From Lepidostoma basale (taxonomy: Eukaryota; Arthropoda; Insecta; Trichoptera; Lepidostomatidae): a DNA stretch of 64,000 nt. The notes under the pieces are model-generated. The model worked only from the letters and a program-made list of their open reading frames with translations, ran no database searches and was not told the DNA's origin. The position numbers and the translations under genes were made by a program. The stretch is from assembly GCA_022606425.2 (NCBI GenBank), contig JAHDVF020000250.1:248001-312000 (forward strand), given 5' to 3'. Below are positions 1 to 10,914 of this stretch, one piece after another. How positions within the stretch are numbered: position 1 is the first letter of the stretch; the number at the start of each line of letters is the position of its first letter.

Positions 1-193
1 AGCGTGGCACGATCAAATAAATCAAATATTGAATGTCGGCCATGTGAGGAGTCAGAGAAATCGATGCGCGTGCATGACACGATGTATGAATGTTGAGGAA
101 GCAAGAGAAATATGTCAGGAAAGAAAAGTGTGGCAGCCCATTCTTTCTGCCTACCCCCTCGGGGAGACGGCGTGATGGTTAGTTAGTTAGTTA
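1..193 (+). mobile_element. LINE family A, 3' end fragment
   Basis: Degenerate C-terminus (WHDQINQ, VEEAREICQE, SAYP) followed by the family terminus ggcgtgatgg and a (TTAG)n tail. It is cut by the window start. Confidence 0.85.
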
Positions 194-195
194 TA

Positions 196-345
196 TTAGA
201 ATTTAATTTTACAATCTTCAATGTGAGCAGAAAATAGCTCATCATTATGAAGAAGGAATCTGGTCGTGTCCAGGCTTGAACCCATGTCCCCTGGATCAGG
301 AGCCAAGCGTTCTATCCCCTAGACCTCCACCCGGTTTTTAACACA
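196..345 (-). mobile_element. tRNA-derived SINE (family T)
   Basis: On the minus strand, ggtctaggggatagaacgc resembles a tRNA box A, and gggttcaagcc matches box B at normal spacing. An unrelated body follows (gatgagctattttctgctca). The same body recurs at 38255-38322 and the same head at 40005-40106, so this is a dispersed repeat and not a tRNA gene. Confidence 0.6.
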
Positions 346-365
346 TTTAACTTACATTCATTAAA

Positions 366-600
366 TAGTCCATTGTTTTGGCCGAAACACTATGATATTT
401 TAACATTTTATAACTGTTAATTCAAAAACTTTGTTTTATATCACAAATTGTATTTATTTTACTTTACGACAGCTGTTTCATCAACCAATGTTGACATCAT
501 CAGGTGTTACATGTCAACATTAGTTGATGAAACAGCTCTCGTAAAGTAAAATAAATACAATTTGTGATATAAAACAAAGTTTTTGAATTAACAGTTATAA
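366..600. repeat. M1 foldback with hammerhead-like modules
   Basis: Arms of about 89 bp (409-497 and 511-599) are near-perfect inverted repeats around a ~13-bp centre. On the minus strand the left arm reads CTGATGA, a GTCAAC/GTTGAT hairpin, GAAA, ACAGCTGT, C, which is a hammerhead-like order. The right arm has lost the CTGATGA part. The sequence ahead of it (cattgttttggccgaaacac) recurs next to other M1 copies (24017, 26880). Confidence 0.75.
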
Positions 601-619
601 ACTTACATTCAATTCACTT

Positions 620-845
620 ACGATTTTTTAATACATTCAAACACTTAATAAGAGTGAAAGCGTCAATTTTCTAGAAGTTTTATTATATTTTATGGGAATG
701 GCATGTTTCGCCCTTCTAAAGCATTATGACATTCGCTCTTCTAGATTAGTATCGACATTTGATAATGTCTTAGAAGGGCGAAACATGTCATTCCCATAAA
801 AAAACTGAAGTTTTCATTCGTATTTAATATGGAGTTTCACATCTT
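620..845. repeat. M2 foldback
   Basis: Arms around 694-730 and 765-800 share tatgggaatg, catgtttcgccc and ttctaa-gcattat as inverted copies. They are flanked by gtgaaagcgtc and ttttcattcgtat. Each arm holds the hairpin plus GAAACATGTC module of the M2 family. Confidence 0.7.
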
Positions 846-1599
846 TGTTTAAGAAACAATAAATACATTCCAAACACTGTTTTTAACTAACAATATAATT
901 GAAAAACACCGCTGTTAATGTTTCACTTTCATTTATTAAATAAATATTAACCACAACAAGTTTTTTGTAAAAATACAATTTAAATTAAATAATTAGGTGA
1001 TTTAGCTTTTATTATAATATACATTTCAAAATCCAGTATTACAAGAAACTTGTCAAAACGACAAGTCTACAATTCACACGTGACAGCTTTGTAAACACCG
1101 TATACATTTACGTAATATGTACATTTGTAACAGTGTGCGACTGTACAGACACACATGCCCAGTATGGATGTATACAGGAAAGACAAATGAACAGAAGTCC
1201 CTGAACGTGATTCCCCGAAACGGAGAGAGGGCTCGCGAGAAATTCCTAGCTGTTAGTAAAAAGTAAAAATATACATTATTACTTAACGTATAATGCCGCA
1301 ATGTTTTATATGAGCGTGTAATGCCCAAATAACAATTTGTTCTTTCATGTTTGTCATTTGTTCGAAAAATGACTAGACAAGAAAGAATGTCACTGAAAAA
1401 ATGTTACTCACAAAATCCCAAAGCTTACCTGAGGGTCACATATAACCGAATTTAAGGGGTAAGGGACAGTCAGAAGTATGAAAAAACAAGTATTTTCAAT
1501 ATTTCAGTCAGTAATTTTATCTATTTTATAAAAAATTATTAAATTATGTTTTAATTTAATTTGACCAAAATTTTAAGAAAAAAAAATATGTAAATCATA
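846..1599. other. AT-rich sequence, nothing recognised
   Basis: No convincing coding sequence or repeat end was seen. The short open frame at 1074-1328 on the minus strand has no recognisable protein content. Confidence 0.4.
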
Positions 1600-2047
1600 T
1601 TATATAAGAAATTATCGCCATATTTGTTGGACCCTGTTCCATAAAAATAATAATAAATTGGATAATTTATAGAGCGCCATTTTTATGAATTACTCATCTC
1701 AAGGGCGCTAATAAATAAATAATTGGTGCGTTGCGGTGACCATTATTACTTCTTATAAGTTCATCTATAATAAAATCATTCAAATAATAATAAATAGTTA
1801 ATCTAGTGCCTGATCGAAGCTTTTTTTAAATAAACAAAATGCCTGCTCTGATAATTTACTTATGGATTTTCAAGGAAAAATGCAACAGTTATTTGTTTAT
1901 AAAAAAAAAAGTTTAAAAAAAACTGTTAATGTATTTTATTATTATTAATTGAATGATTTACGATAAACCTATAAGAAGTAATAATGGTCACCGCAAAGCA
2001 CCACTTATGGAACAGGGCCCAACAAATATGGCGATAACTTCGTATAT
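1600..2047. repeat. Large foldback with a nested LINE 3' end
   Basis: The left arm is 1606-1642 plus 1729-1775; the right arm is 1962-2042. Shared blocks include gccatatttgttgg, ggtgaccattatta and acttcttata. The left arm is interrupted at about 1643-1725 by the 3' end of an L2-like LINE. Confidence 0.75.
1643..1725 (-). mobile_element. LINE family I (L2/CR1-like) 3' end
   Basis: Contains taataataaattggataat and agagcgccatttttatgaa, identical to the end of the longer copy at 41380-41790. The (TTA)n tail lies on the left, so the element is on the minus strand. Confidence 0.75.
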
Positions 2048-2745
2048 AATTTATATATATTTTTTCAATTTTGAGCCAAATCAAGTTAAAGTATTATTTG
2101 AAAAAAACATATTGTTCATGTATCGTGTTTATTGTCTGCAAGTATCACAGCATCGTCCACATATTATACATATTATGTACAACAAATAGCTTACTAACAC
2201 ACCGTTCATTTTTGCACCTGCATCCAACCCTTTCAGCTCTTTCATACAATATATTAATTATATAAATACGAGTATATTGATAAAATATATGAATTATATA
2301 TAATGTATACATTTATTACTTCCATTCTTTACTTTCCTTATAAACAATATTTTATGTATTAACGGGAGGAGATAGAGTATATTTATGTATCTTATTTTAT
2401 AGTTATATATCTATCCTCCTGTCATCTTTAAAATGCGTAGGAGAGTCTGTGAAACACCGAGAATAATAGAAGCTAAGAGTAAAATGAAATAAGGAAATTT
2501 GGGAAGATTTCATCTGATACGTACAACAATGAAAAATCTGAATAGACGGTTGAAATCCTATTTGGTATATCACAGACGAATCTGCGATGAATTCTAAATT
2601 CCATCAACTAAATTCAACAGAAACGTGTTATTTTCGTAATAGAACAGAATATATAATAAAGGTAATAATATTGTAATTAACTAATATACAGTGGAATTTC
2701 TATCCTTTTCGTGTCTTATAAGACTATTGAGGTCGACTAACGCTT
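2048..2745. other. AT-rich sequence, nothing recognised
   Basis: No supported gene or repeat. One ACTCGTAT-type octamer (atacgagt) lies at about 2266. Confidence 0.35.
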
Positions 2746-3455
2746 CAAATCAAATCAGTTTATTTTCTCAAAATAGATCAACAATTATAGTTTAAGTATC
2801 AAATCAAATCAAATCACACCAGTTTATTACATCAACAGACATTACAAAATATTTTTTAAGGCATCTATTGAGAACAGGTAAAATAATATATTGTGTTACT
2901 ACCAGAAACGCATGAGAGATAGTTCAACATTAGGAACACAGGATACTCTTCAACATAGGAGTATTTGCCTTCTGAACGTACTTTCACTAATATGAAAGAC
3001 GTCGATCTCCGAGGAGACCGCGTTCAGTAGATTAATTGCTCTTCCCACCGGTGTTACCAGAGGCAGGTTGGTTCTGGCGGCTGGAAGGTAAAACAATCTA
3101 TGCAGTCGCTGTTTATTGAGAACAGGTAATATACCAGGAATGAATAAGAGATGGTTCGACATTAGGAATACAAGATACTCTCTAAAGTAAAGAGTATTTG
3201 CTTCTGAACGTACTTTTACTAATATAAAAGACGTCGTACTCCGAAGCGATCCCGTCCAGCAGTTTAATTGCTCATCCCACCGGCATCGCGAGTAGCAGGT
3301 TGGTTTTGCATGTCGAGAGATTAAACAGTCTGTTCTGACGCTGTCAAAGATAACCATCCGGAACATAAAGATGAATACTCTCCAAGATAACGTAATTCCC
3401 AAAGAATCCCTTAGAAATGGTTGAGGAACCTATCCTTCCTTATCTATGAACCGTG
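2746..3455 (-). mobile_element. LINE family B, one copy nested in another
   Basis: A (TCAAA)n tail with a stretch of family B 3' UTR (2746-2798) is interrupted by a second copy (2799-3110). That copy has its own tail and codes for RTNLPLVTPVGRAINLLNAV. The first copy resumes at about 3111 (tttattgagaacagg) and runs to about 3455. Both are 5'-truncated and decayed. Confidence 0.8.
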
Positions 3456-4070
3456 CAAAATAGATTTTCCAAAGATCCAAGTAAGAACTAAAATAATTGT
3501 AAGTGCTAAAAGAATTAACTCGTTGGAGTCGCAGGATCATTCATATTTTCAAACCAGTAGATTCTTTGTAGTTACAAAATAGTCAGTGCCAAATAAAGAA
3601 GCAGGAAAGTTATTTAAAAAAAAAATCTTATGTAATAAATATTTATTATATGTTTTTTTTAGACACAGCGGTTGTTTAATTAAATTGTAATTGTATAAAA
3701 ATCCAGTAAAATTATCGAGCCACAGTAAATGTCGGAATCAGTTTCGGGACCGCACCTCTAGATGTCAGCACTACCTCCGTCTCAAGGTGAGTGCCTCCTT
3801 CCGGTGGGATGCGATCGGAACCGGAAATAAAGGAACGCGGAGCTGAACGCTTCCGGTGTTTCGAAAGCCGGAAGCGTGAGAGGGATTAGCGAATCACCGG
3901 CCCGCGTAATTATTAAATGTTGTACGGGATGGCGGGCGAACGGAAAAATAATAAGCGATAATAATTTCGGGATATTTCGATAATATCAGAAGAATGATAA
4001 ACCAATGGAACAAAAGAAAAACACATGATCCTTAAAAAACAATTTTTTTTTAAATCTTTTGTTTTTAAAA
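3456..4070. other. Mostly unique sequence with a GC-richer patch
   Basis: 3720-3960 is clearly GC-richer than its surroundings and has an excellent splice-donor match (caag|gtgagtg at 3786/3787). No protein was recognised and no partner acceptor could be proven. Confidence 0.3.
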
Positions 4071-4347
4071 GCCGTGCCACACTGTTTTAAACAAGCTCTC
4101 CACATCAGTCTCCACCGGCGGTTTAAAACTGTGTTGACACTTGTTTGAAACCAAAATTCGTTTGACCTTCAACAAACTTTGTGGACGGATGCGCATAGTA
4201 TGCGTGTGGATCCACCGTTTAAACACGCATTCCACATGTGGAGAGCTTGTTTACAACAGTATATGGACGCTACACCAACCGTGGGCTCCACAGCTCTCCA
4301 CCAAGGTCACCCCTGTGGAGAGCTTGTTTCAAACAGTGTGGCACGGC
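4071..4347. mobile_element. Element N, 277-bp inverted-repeat transposon, copy 1
   Basis: Ends are inverted repeats (gccgtgccacactgttt / aaacagtgtggcacggc). The interior repeats gagagcttgttt and its complement several times, plus tgtggag units and the palindrome gcgcatagtatgcg. A second copy of identical length lies at 29718-29994 in opposite orientation. It does not code for a transposase. No clean target-site duplication could be read. Confidence 0.8.
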
Positions 4348-4782
4348 CTGAAAAAAGAAACCCACAGAAAAAATATACTGTACAATTAAACATTTTATCA
4401 TTTCAATCCACGGATGTTTCTTCGGCCTAGTTGTGAGTCACATCTGAGGAATAGAAGTGGAGATCTCATCATGTGAGAATGCTTGCACTGAGGTTAGCAA
4501 TAAAAATCCAATGTAATAGATATCAAGAGAATGTACAAATTTTTTGATTTTCTTGTAAGATCAAACATTTTTTAAAAAATTGAATTTTTTATGATTCTAA
4601 ATTTTTTTTTTGATAATCGTGATTTATGACTTCATATTCATACCATTGATCAAATAATGCTGATACGACTGATGTACGACTTTCGAACATGTTGATATCG
4701 AGTACTTTTTAAAAGAAAAAACTGAATCTGTCAAAACTGATCATTTTGTAAACAATTTTATAATATTTTAAATATGTATCTT
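4348..4782. other. Unique or unrecognised sequence
   Basis: AT-rich, with no supported gene. Confidence 0.3.
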
Positions 4783-4795
4783 TATAATATCACTG

Positions 4796-5311
4796 TACAT
4801 ACAATATCAATATGGAAAACCAAAATCATCCTGTATAAAACAATCATCCGAACATCCGAACCTATGGATGTGAGGCGTGGACAATGACAGCGAAATCCGC
4901 AGAGCGACTAGATACTTTTGAGAGAAGGGTGCTGCGCAGAATTCTGGGACCTGTGAATAACGGTGAAGGCTGGAGAGTGCGGCATAATGACGAGCTGTAC
5001 CATATTTACATAGCTCCCAGTCTCTCCACACAGGTCAGACTGAATAGACTGAGATGGGCCGGTCACGTGCAGAGGATGCCGTCATCGCGAACCCCAAAAA
5101 GATTGCTGGAGTGGCACCCAAATGGTAGAAGACCAATTGGACGACCAAGGCTGCGATGGGAGGATGAAGTTGGGAGAGATGGGGCAAGATTGTTAAGAGT
5201 GGTAAATCGGAGGGTCGAAGCGGAGGACAGGAGGAGTTGGAGGCGAAGAATACTGGAGGCTAAGGCTCGATATGGGCTGTAGGGCCATCGAAGAAGAAGA
5301 AGAAGAAGAAG
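4796..5311 (+). mobile_element. LINE family C, 5'-truncated copy with target duplication
   Basis: Codes for the C-terminus EAWTMTAKSAERLDTFERR through MPSSRTPKRLLEWH to EAKARYGL-stop, then tgtagggccatcg and a GAAGAA tail. An exact 13-bp target-site duplication tataatatcactg flanks it (4783-4795 and 5312-5324). About 17 non-homologous bases lie at the 5' junction. The 132-residue open frame is a remnant, not a host gene. Confidence 0.9.
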
Positions 5312-5314
5312 TAT

Positions 5315-5359
5315 AATATCACTGAGGAAGGACCGGTTGTCCGAAACATGTCTGATATT
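5315..5359 (+). ncRNA. Hammerhead-ribozyme-like motif (best example)
   Basis: In order: helix I strand aatatca (5315-5321), CTGAGGA (5322-5328), one extra A, helix II ggac-cggtt-gtcc (5330-5342), GAAA, palindrome acatgt (5346-5351), C (5352), and helix I strand tgatatt (5353-5359), which pairs all 7 bases. This fits a minimal type I hammerhead with a very short helix III. The extra base before helix II departs from the textbook core. The LINE C insertion at 4796-5311 now splits off the upstream flank, but its duplicated target rebuilds helix I. Confidence 0.6.
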
Positions 5360-6198
5360 TAATTTTTCTTTAAAGTTAGTGTTGTATATACAAAGAATAT
5401 AAAAAAGAAAATGACAAATAAAACATCTACAACACAAAGTATGGCGAACATAGAAGAAATAGAAGAAAAAACTGTGTTTTGTTTCTCAAAAATGCAGCAT
5501 AAATTTGAAAATAAAAATACGAAGAGTACTCGTATAATAAAAATATATAATAAAATATATTGTTTTTCCTAACAAAGGAATCTTTTATCGTGAAAGCAAT
5601 GAATCGGAATCAATAAATAACATCTCTCAAAGATTTCACATTATTATTTTATGCATTACGTTCGCCGTCCTTCCATTTATGCAGTAGCCGCCAAGGTAAA
5701 GCATTTCCTTTAGCAGTAAAACTAAAGTTCCTTTACGACATCTATTCTGCAGACTCCTGCAGATATTGACATCTGCAGTGTAAGCTTCAATGAAAGCTAA
5801 AATCTGTGTCAGGTTTAGGGAAATGGAAATTCTGCGGGTATGCCTTTACCACGAAAATTGCTATGAGTTCGTCTATTTTACTTGACAAGAGGTTGAAAGT
5901 GCACATGAAAGCCTTTCAACATGAAGTTGAAATGACAAATATTATTATATATAAAAACAGGTAAGTTAGCTTTTAATTGTTATAAACGATACACATTGTT
6001 ATGTAAACAATGTTTTTTTTAGAGGTATACAAATTAAAAATGAAAAAAAAAACATTAAAATAATGTTAATGTCTATGATATTGGGTTTATTTAATAGATA
6101 CTTTTATGCCATTATTGTTTAAATATGATTCCGGGAATATGAGCGCCACGGCTAGCTCGAATGAAGCGCAATCGTGAAGTCCAATTTTCGACACCTTT
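5360..6198. other. Unrecognised sequence
   Basis: Likely includes the rest of the foldback begun at 5315. No coding or repeat feature was recognised. Confidence 0.3.
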
Positions 6199-6600
6199 AT
6201 TCAAATTAAATCAAATCAGTTTATTAACTCAAAAGACATTACGAACACCAAAATGTTTAAGGCATCTATTGAGTACTGGTATTTTTTTTTTTTTTCAATT
6301 CAAATCAGTTTATTTTCTAAAAAGATATAACAAACAATTATTATAGTTTAAGACATCTATTGGGGACAGGTAAAATATAATAAATATATAATACCAGGAG
6401 CGCATGAGAAATGGTTCGACATTAGGACTAGTTTTGGGAGTATTTGTCTTCTGAACGTACTTTCACGAATACGAAAGACGTCGATCTCCGAAGTGATCAT
6501 GATGAGCAGTATGATTACTCTCCCCACCGGCATCACCAGAGGCAGGTTGGTTCTGCATGCTGGGAGATAAAACAGTCGTAATACATTTTGCTAAAATAAT
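6199..6600 (-). mobile_element. LINE family B, two adjacent 3' ends
   Basis: The first tail and UTR (6199-6280: aatcaaatcagtttatt, aggcatctattgag) is followed by a T-run. A second, longer copy at 6295-6600 includes reverse-coded family B C-terminus (gtcgatctccgaag, accggcatcaccagaggc). Confidence 0.75.
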
Positions 6601-6742
6601 TAGCGCCTGTTTGATTATTTGGAACACCTCCGGTCTTAATCAGTCCGGATAAACGACCTTCTACTGTATATGAAACGAAATTTAATAGGCATTTACTTTG
6701 TTTTACAAACAATTATTTTAAATCAATGGTATTTTAATAGAT

Positions 6743-7849
6743 CATCATCATCCTAAGCTCGACAGCCCTGGGTGGGCCTTGGCTGAATCCAGGAGCTTCC
6801 TCCATTCTTGTCTGTTTGATGCCCCCATTCTCCAATTTCTCACTTGCAACACCGATGCATCCGTGTTGAAACTGTCCATCCATCGCATTTTGGGCCTTCC
6901 TGGTCTTCTACGTCCCTGTGGTACTGAGAGCGTGAGGCGTTTTATAGGGTTGTCGTCGTCCATTCTGATTATGTGACCAGCCCATCTCAGGCGCCCTACT
7001 TTGATGGATCTGATCACATCGGGCTCTTTATAGATATCATATAGCTCTCGGTTATATCGACGACGCCAACCATTGTGGTCTCTCACTGGGCCATATATTG
7101 TCCTAAGAACCCTTGTTTCAAATGTTGCGATGGACCTTTCAGTGTGTTTCGTCATCACCCAGGTTTCAGAGGCATATGTGAGGACTGGTTTGATCAGGGT
7201 CTTGTACAATAGTGTTTCTGTGGTTCTTCGCAGTAATTTGGATCTTAACTGTTTTTGGAGAGCGTAGTAACATCGGTTTGCTGCCATTATCCTTCTGTCA
7301 ATTTCTTCTCGGGTGTTATTATCACTGGTAACTGTTGAGCCTAAGTATGTAAATGAATTAATTATTTCAAAGTTGTAATTTGCAGCTGAGAAAACCTGGG
7401 GGTATGGATATGTGGTATTAGAAGCAATCATCAATTTTGTTTTATCTTCATTTATGACAAGTCCCATTATTTTTGCTTTTTCCTCCAATGCTACAAACGC
7501 TTCACGGGTAGCTTCAAGTGACCGTCCCACAATATCTATGTCATCTGCATAGGCGAGTAGCTGAACTGACTTGTAGAATATAGTGCCTCTGGTATCTATT
7601 TTTGAGTCCCTTATCACTTTTTCTAGAGCCACGTTAAATAGGAGACATGCCAAGGCGTCTCCCTGTCGAAGGCCATTATATGTCTGGAATGGTTTTGAGA
7701 GGTCTTTGTCGATTCTTACTTTGGTTATGGTTGGGCTCATTGTTGCTCTTACAAGTCGTATCAGCTTATTTGGTATATTCAATTCGGACATTGCTTTATA
7801 CAGTTCTTTTCTATTTATGCTGTCATAGGCCGCTTTGAAGTTTTTTTAA
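6743..7849 (-). mobile_element. LINE family D reverse transcriptase, truncated, with target duplication
   Basis: The minus strand codes for about 370 residues starting inside an RT domain: FKAAYDSINRKELYKA, GLRQGDALACLLFNVALE, LLAYADDIDIVGRS, then FTYLGSTVTSDN, LIKPVLTYASETW and RLRWAGHIIRMDD. The catalytic box is YADD. The 3' tail is ATGATGATG. An exact 12-bp duplication attttaatagat lies at 6731-6742 and 7850-7861. The RT palm is 5'-truncated with no endonuclease, so it cannot be autonomous, but the remaining frame is open and looks recent. Confidence 0.93.
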
Positions 7850-7925
7850 ATTTTAATAGATGAGCAGTAGCAAAAGTTTCTTGTCATAATATTACATTAT
7901 ATGAAAGAAACCGGGTCGAGTGTCG

Positions 7926-7975
7926 AGTTCGTAATGTCTTTTGAGTTAATAAACTGATTTAATTTGATTTGATGA
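7926..7975 (+). mobile_element. LINE family B, 3' tail
   Basis: gtaatgtcttttgagttaat followed by aaactgatttaatttgattt is the family B terminus. Confidence 0.65.
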
Positions 7976-8788
7976 TGACGATATAAAATGATTAATACAA
8001 TTCTCGCGATGATAAAAGAAATAAAGTATAAAACATTGGAAATGTATGAAAAATTATAAACACAAAAATTAAAATTAAATCAGTGTTTTATCTGATAAAA
8101 AAAAAACTAAAAGCGGAGGAAATATTTCGCACAGCTGACAGCTGAGAGTGTTTGCGAGAACATCATAATACTCGTATATCCGCAAGAAGAAAAGAAAATA
8201 CTGTTAAGAATAACTCTAATTATATTAAGAGAAAGCATAAATTATTTTGCAATAAGACAATGCGCTCAAACATATCTCGAGTCTTAAAATATAAAACGCT
8301 TAACAAAAATGTTTTCCGCAGATATTTATCATGGAAAATGTTCTTACAGCTTCAGAGACATAAAATAAAAAAGTTGTAAGCACAATTTTCACTCGAGTAC
8401 TTTGTGCATTTCAATTTCCCTTTTAAGATATTTAATAAAGTGAAGTAAGGAGGCAAGAGGCGCGGCCCGGGCTGCAGACGGTCTAGAGATAAGGCGTGTC
8501 AGTGCAGCGAATGTCTACGTTACCCGAGGGAACGTTATCTGGGACCGCGCGGAACGTGACGTCAGTACCACTGCCATTGTCGTGCCATTGTTTAAAAATT
8601 TCGACTCGCTTGGAAACCGTAAAGAAATCAAGTGAAAATTTATTTGATTTACGAACGTTTAAAATATCTCTGTGTGAGCATAATATTGAATAAAATTTGT
8701 ACTATTTTAAAACGTCATTATAATTTTTATAACTTAACGTAATTTTTATAGTGTTATGTATAAAAACCAAAATAAATTTGTTTAGACA
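7976..8788. other. Unrecognised sequence
   Basis: 8450-8600 is GC-richer than its flanks (gcggcccgggctgcagac, tgacgtcag). The short open frame there is not recognisable as a protein. Confidence 0.3.
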
Positions 8789-8855
8789 TAAAAAATACGT
8801 AAAAATAATATAATCCACACAGAACAACCAGATTATGATATATAAATAACTTATT

Positions 8856-9285
8856 AAGGATGAAAATAGAATAAATGCAGTAGAAATGAGATCTCTCAGA
8901 CGAATGTGTGGATACTCTGTGTATGATAGAGTGTCGAATGAAAATGTAAGAAGTGAATGCGGTGCGAATGATGGTGTTATGAACAAAATAATGAAAGGAT
9001 CATTAAGATGGTTTGGACACATGGAAAGAATGAATGGTACCAAAAAGTATATGTTAACAATGTAAATGGAACTAGAAATAGAGGAATACCGACGTACACG
9101 TGGCACGATCAAATAAATCAAATATCTAATGTCGGCCACGCGAGGAGTCAGAGAAATCGACGCGCGTGCATGACACGATGTATGAATGTTGAGGAAGCGA
9201 GAGAAATATGTCAGGAAAGAAAAGTGTGGCAGTCCATATTTTCTGCCTACCCCTTCGGGGAGACGGCGTGATTGTTAGTTAGTTA
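8856..9285 (+). mobile_element. LINE family A copy between long direct repeats
   Basis: Decayed C-terminus (RINAVEMRSLRRMCGYSVYD in one frame, later WHDQINQ, RNRRACMTRCMNVEEARE, SAYPFGETA) with a TTAG tail. It is flanked by direct repeats of about 67-70 bp (8789-8855 and 9302-9372), both containing taatccacacagaacaacc. That is far longer than the 9-14-bp duplications of other copies. Confidence 0.85.
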
Positions 9286-9555
9286 AAAATAATTTGATTA
9301 AATATAAAAAAATACGTACAAATAATATAATCCACACAGAACAACCCGATTATAGTATTTAAATAAATTACTCAATTAAAATTTTGGTGCTTTCAACAAG
9401 CAGTTCTTGAGAACTTAAAAACATAGGTCTACAAGCAGATAAAAATTTACGTCTTAAATCGATAAAAATAATAAACTTGATTGATAATAAAACACACTTT
9501 ACAATATTTACAAATATCTTGTATCAAGAAATTTCAATTATTTAAAATGTATGGA

Positions 9556-10065
9556 ATCACAATGGAGTTCTGGTACTAAGCCTATGTATGGAAGAGAAGC
9601 ATAGATCTAGCAGAAGAAAGATGAGAGCAGAATAAATGCGGTAGAGATGAGGTCCCTAAGACGTATGTATAATAGAAACATGTACAACAGAATCTCAAAT
9701 GCTGATATTAGAAAGGAATGTAGAGCGAAATAAGGTATTATAAACAAAATTTTGAAAGGATCGGTGCGTTGGTTCGGACATATGCAGCGCATGGGTAAAG
9801 AAAGAATGATTAGAAAAGGATACGTCCACGATGTACATGAATTACAGAGTCGAGGTAGATCGAGGAAAACATGGCATGACCAAATCAATCAAATTTAAAA
9901 GGTTGGTCATGATAGAAGCCGGAAGAATCGACGTGCGAGTATAACTCGCTGTATGAATGTGGAGGAAGCTAGAGAGGTTTCTCAGGATAGAGTAGTGTGG
10001 CGGTCCATTCTCTCTGCCTACCCCTGCGGGGAAACGGCGTAATGGATTCTTTGTTTGTTTAAAAT
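9556..10065 (+). mobile_element. LINE family A, TTTG-tail subfamily
   Basis: Begins at cacaatggagttctgg and runs to the terminus, followed by ttctttgtttgttt. Several stops and frameshifts are present. Confidence 0.8.
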
Positions 10066-10545
10066 GTATGTCTTGATTGATACATTAAAAAATAATATTG
10101 CATTGTCGTACATAATTTTAGATGGACTTTCATAAAAAAACATTGTATACATAAACGTTAGATTTTCTATCTTCCCCCCTGCAGAGGAGCAGTCCGATGC
10201 GCCATGGGCAATGCAGACAGGATTTTGCCTTAGGGTGGGAACTAGAAACTTGTACTCTTATCATGGACGAGAAAATGGCACTGGACGCTGTTTAGGGTCA
10301 GAAGATCTCGGCCTGAAGTTATAAACACCTGGAGATTTCCCATTTCTCAGTGGCGGAATTTCAAGTCTCGCGTCCGTAGAGCAGCTTGCTTTCAACGCTG
10401 TTGCCGAATATTTAGAATTTTGAGCTTTATCGAAAGCACACTAGAAAGCCACACATAAAATACAATAAATAAGTTTTAATAAATGTTGAATTATAATATA
10501 TAAAAAAAAACGATGTAAACAAGCATTTATAAAACTCTTGCAAAT
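10066..10545. other. Unrecognised sequence
   Basis: 10190-10400 is less AT-rich and may be unique host DNA. No gene was recognised. Confidence 0.3.
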
Positions 10546-10547
10546 TT

Positions 10548-10745
10548 GATACACAATTTCTTTATTTTTATGTATTTAGTGTGCTTCCACTTGTATTTAT
10601 GTTCGACCGGTTTGGCAGCTTGCTTATGGTGAAGAAAGAATGGTGAGAAGATAGCAGCAAGCGGCCGAAACCAATCGAATATAAATACAAGTGGAAGCAC
10701 ACTAAATACATAATAATAAAGAAATTTTGTATCAATTTTTTTTTT
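10548..10745. repeat. M9 foldback
   Basis: Inverted arms share aatttctttatt, tgtatttagtgtgcttcc and acttgtatttat. The centre has accggtttggcagc in one arm and ggccgaaacc in the other, a degraded hammerhead-like 3' half. Confidence 0.7.
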
Positions 10746-10914
10746 GTTTTCATTGCCTTGCAATTCAATTATTGTAACTAAAGATATTAATGATAACGTA
10801 TGTTTGTAGAAGTTTAATAATGCACCGTTTGATAACGTTTTAGCAAGGTGAAACTGTTATACAGTAAAAATAAAAATAAAACAGATGTTTCTATTCATAT
10901 GAATTATTTAATAA

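Noticed and set aside
409..600. CRISPR-like array or bacterial terminators in the palindromes
   Set aside because: Repeats are inverted pairs, not direct repeats with spacers, and the context is eukaryotic.
5063..5437. Minus-strand 124-residue frame
   Set aside because: Antisense of LINE C and its GAAGAA tail (Leu run).
7583..7838. Plus-strand frames over the 6.7-7.8 kb region
   Set aside because: Antisense shadows of the family D reverse transcriptase.
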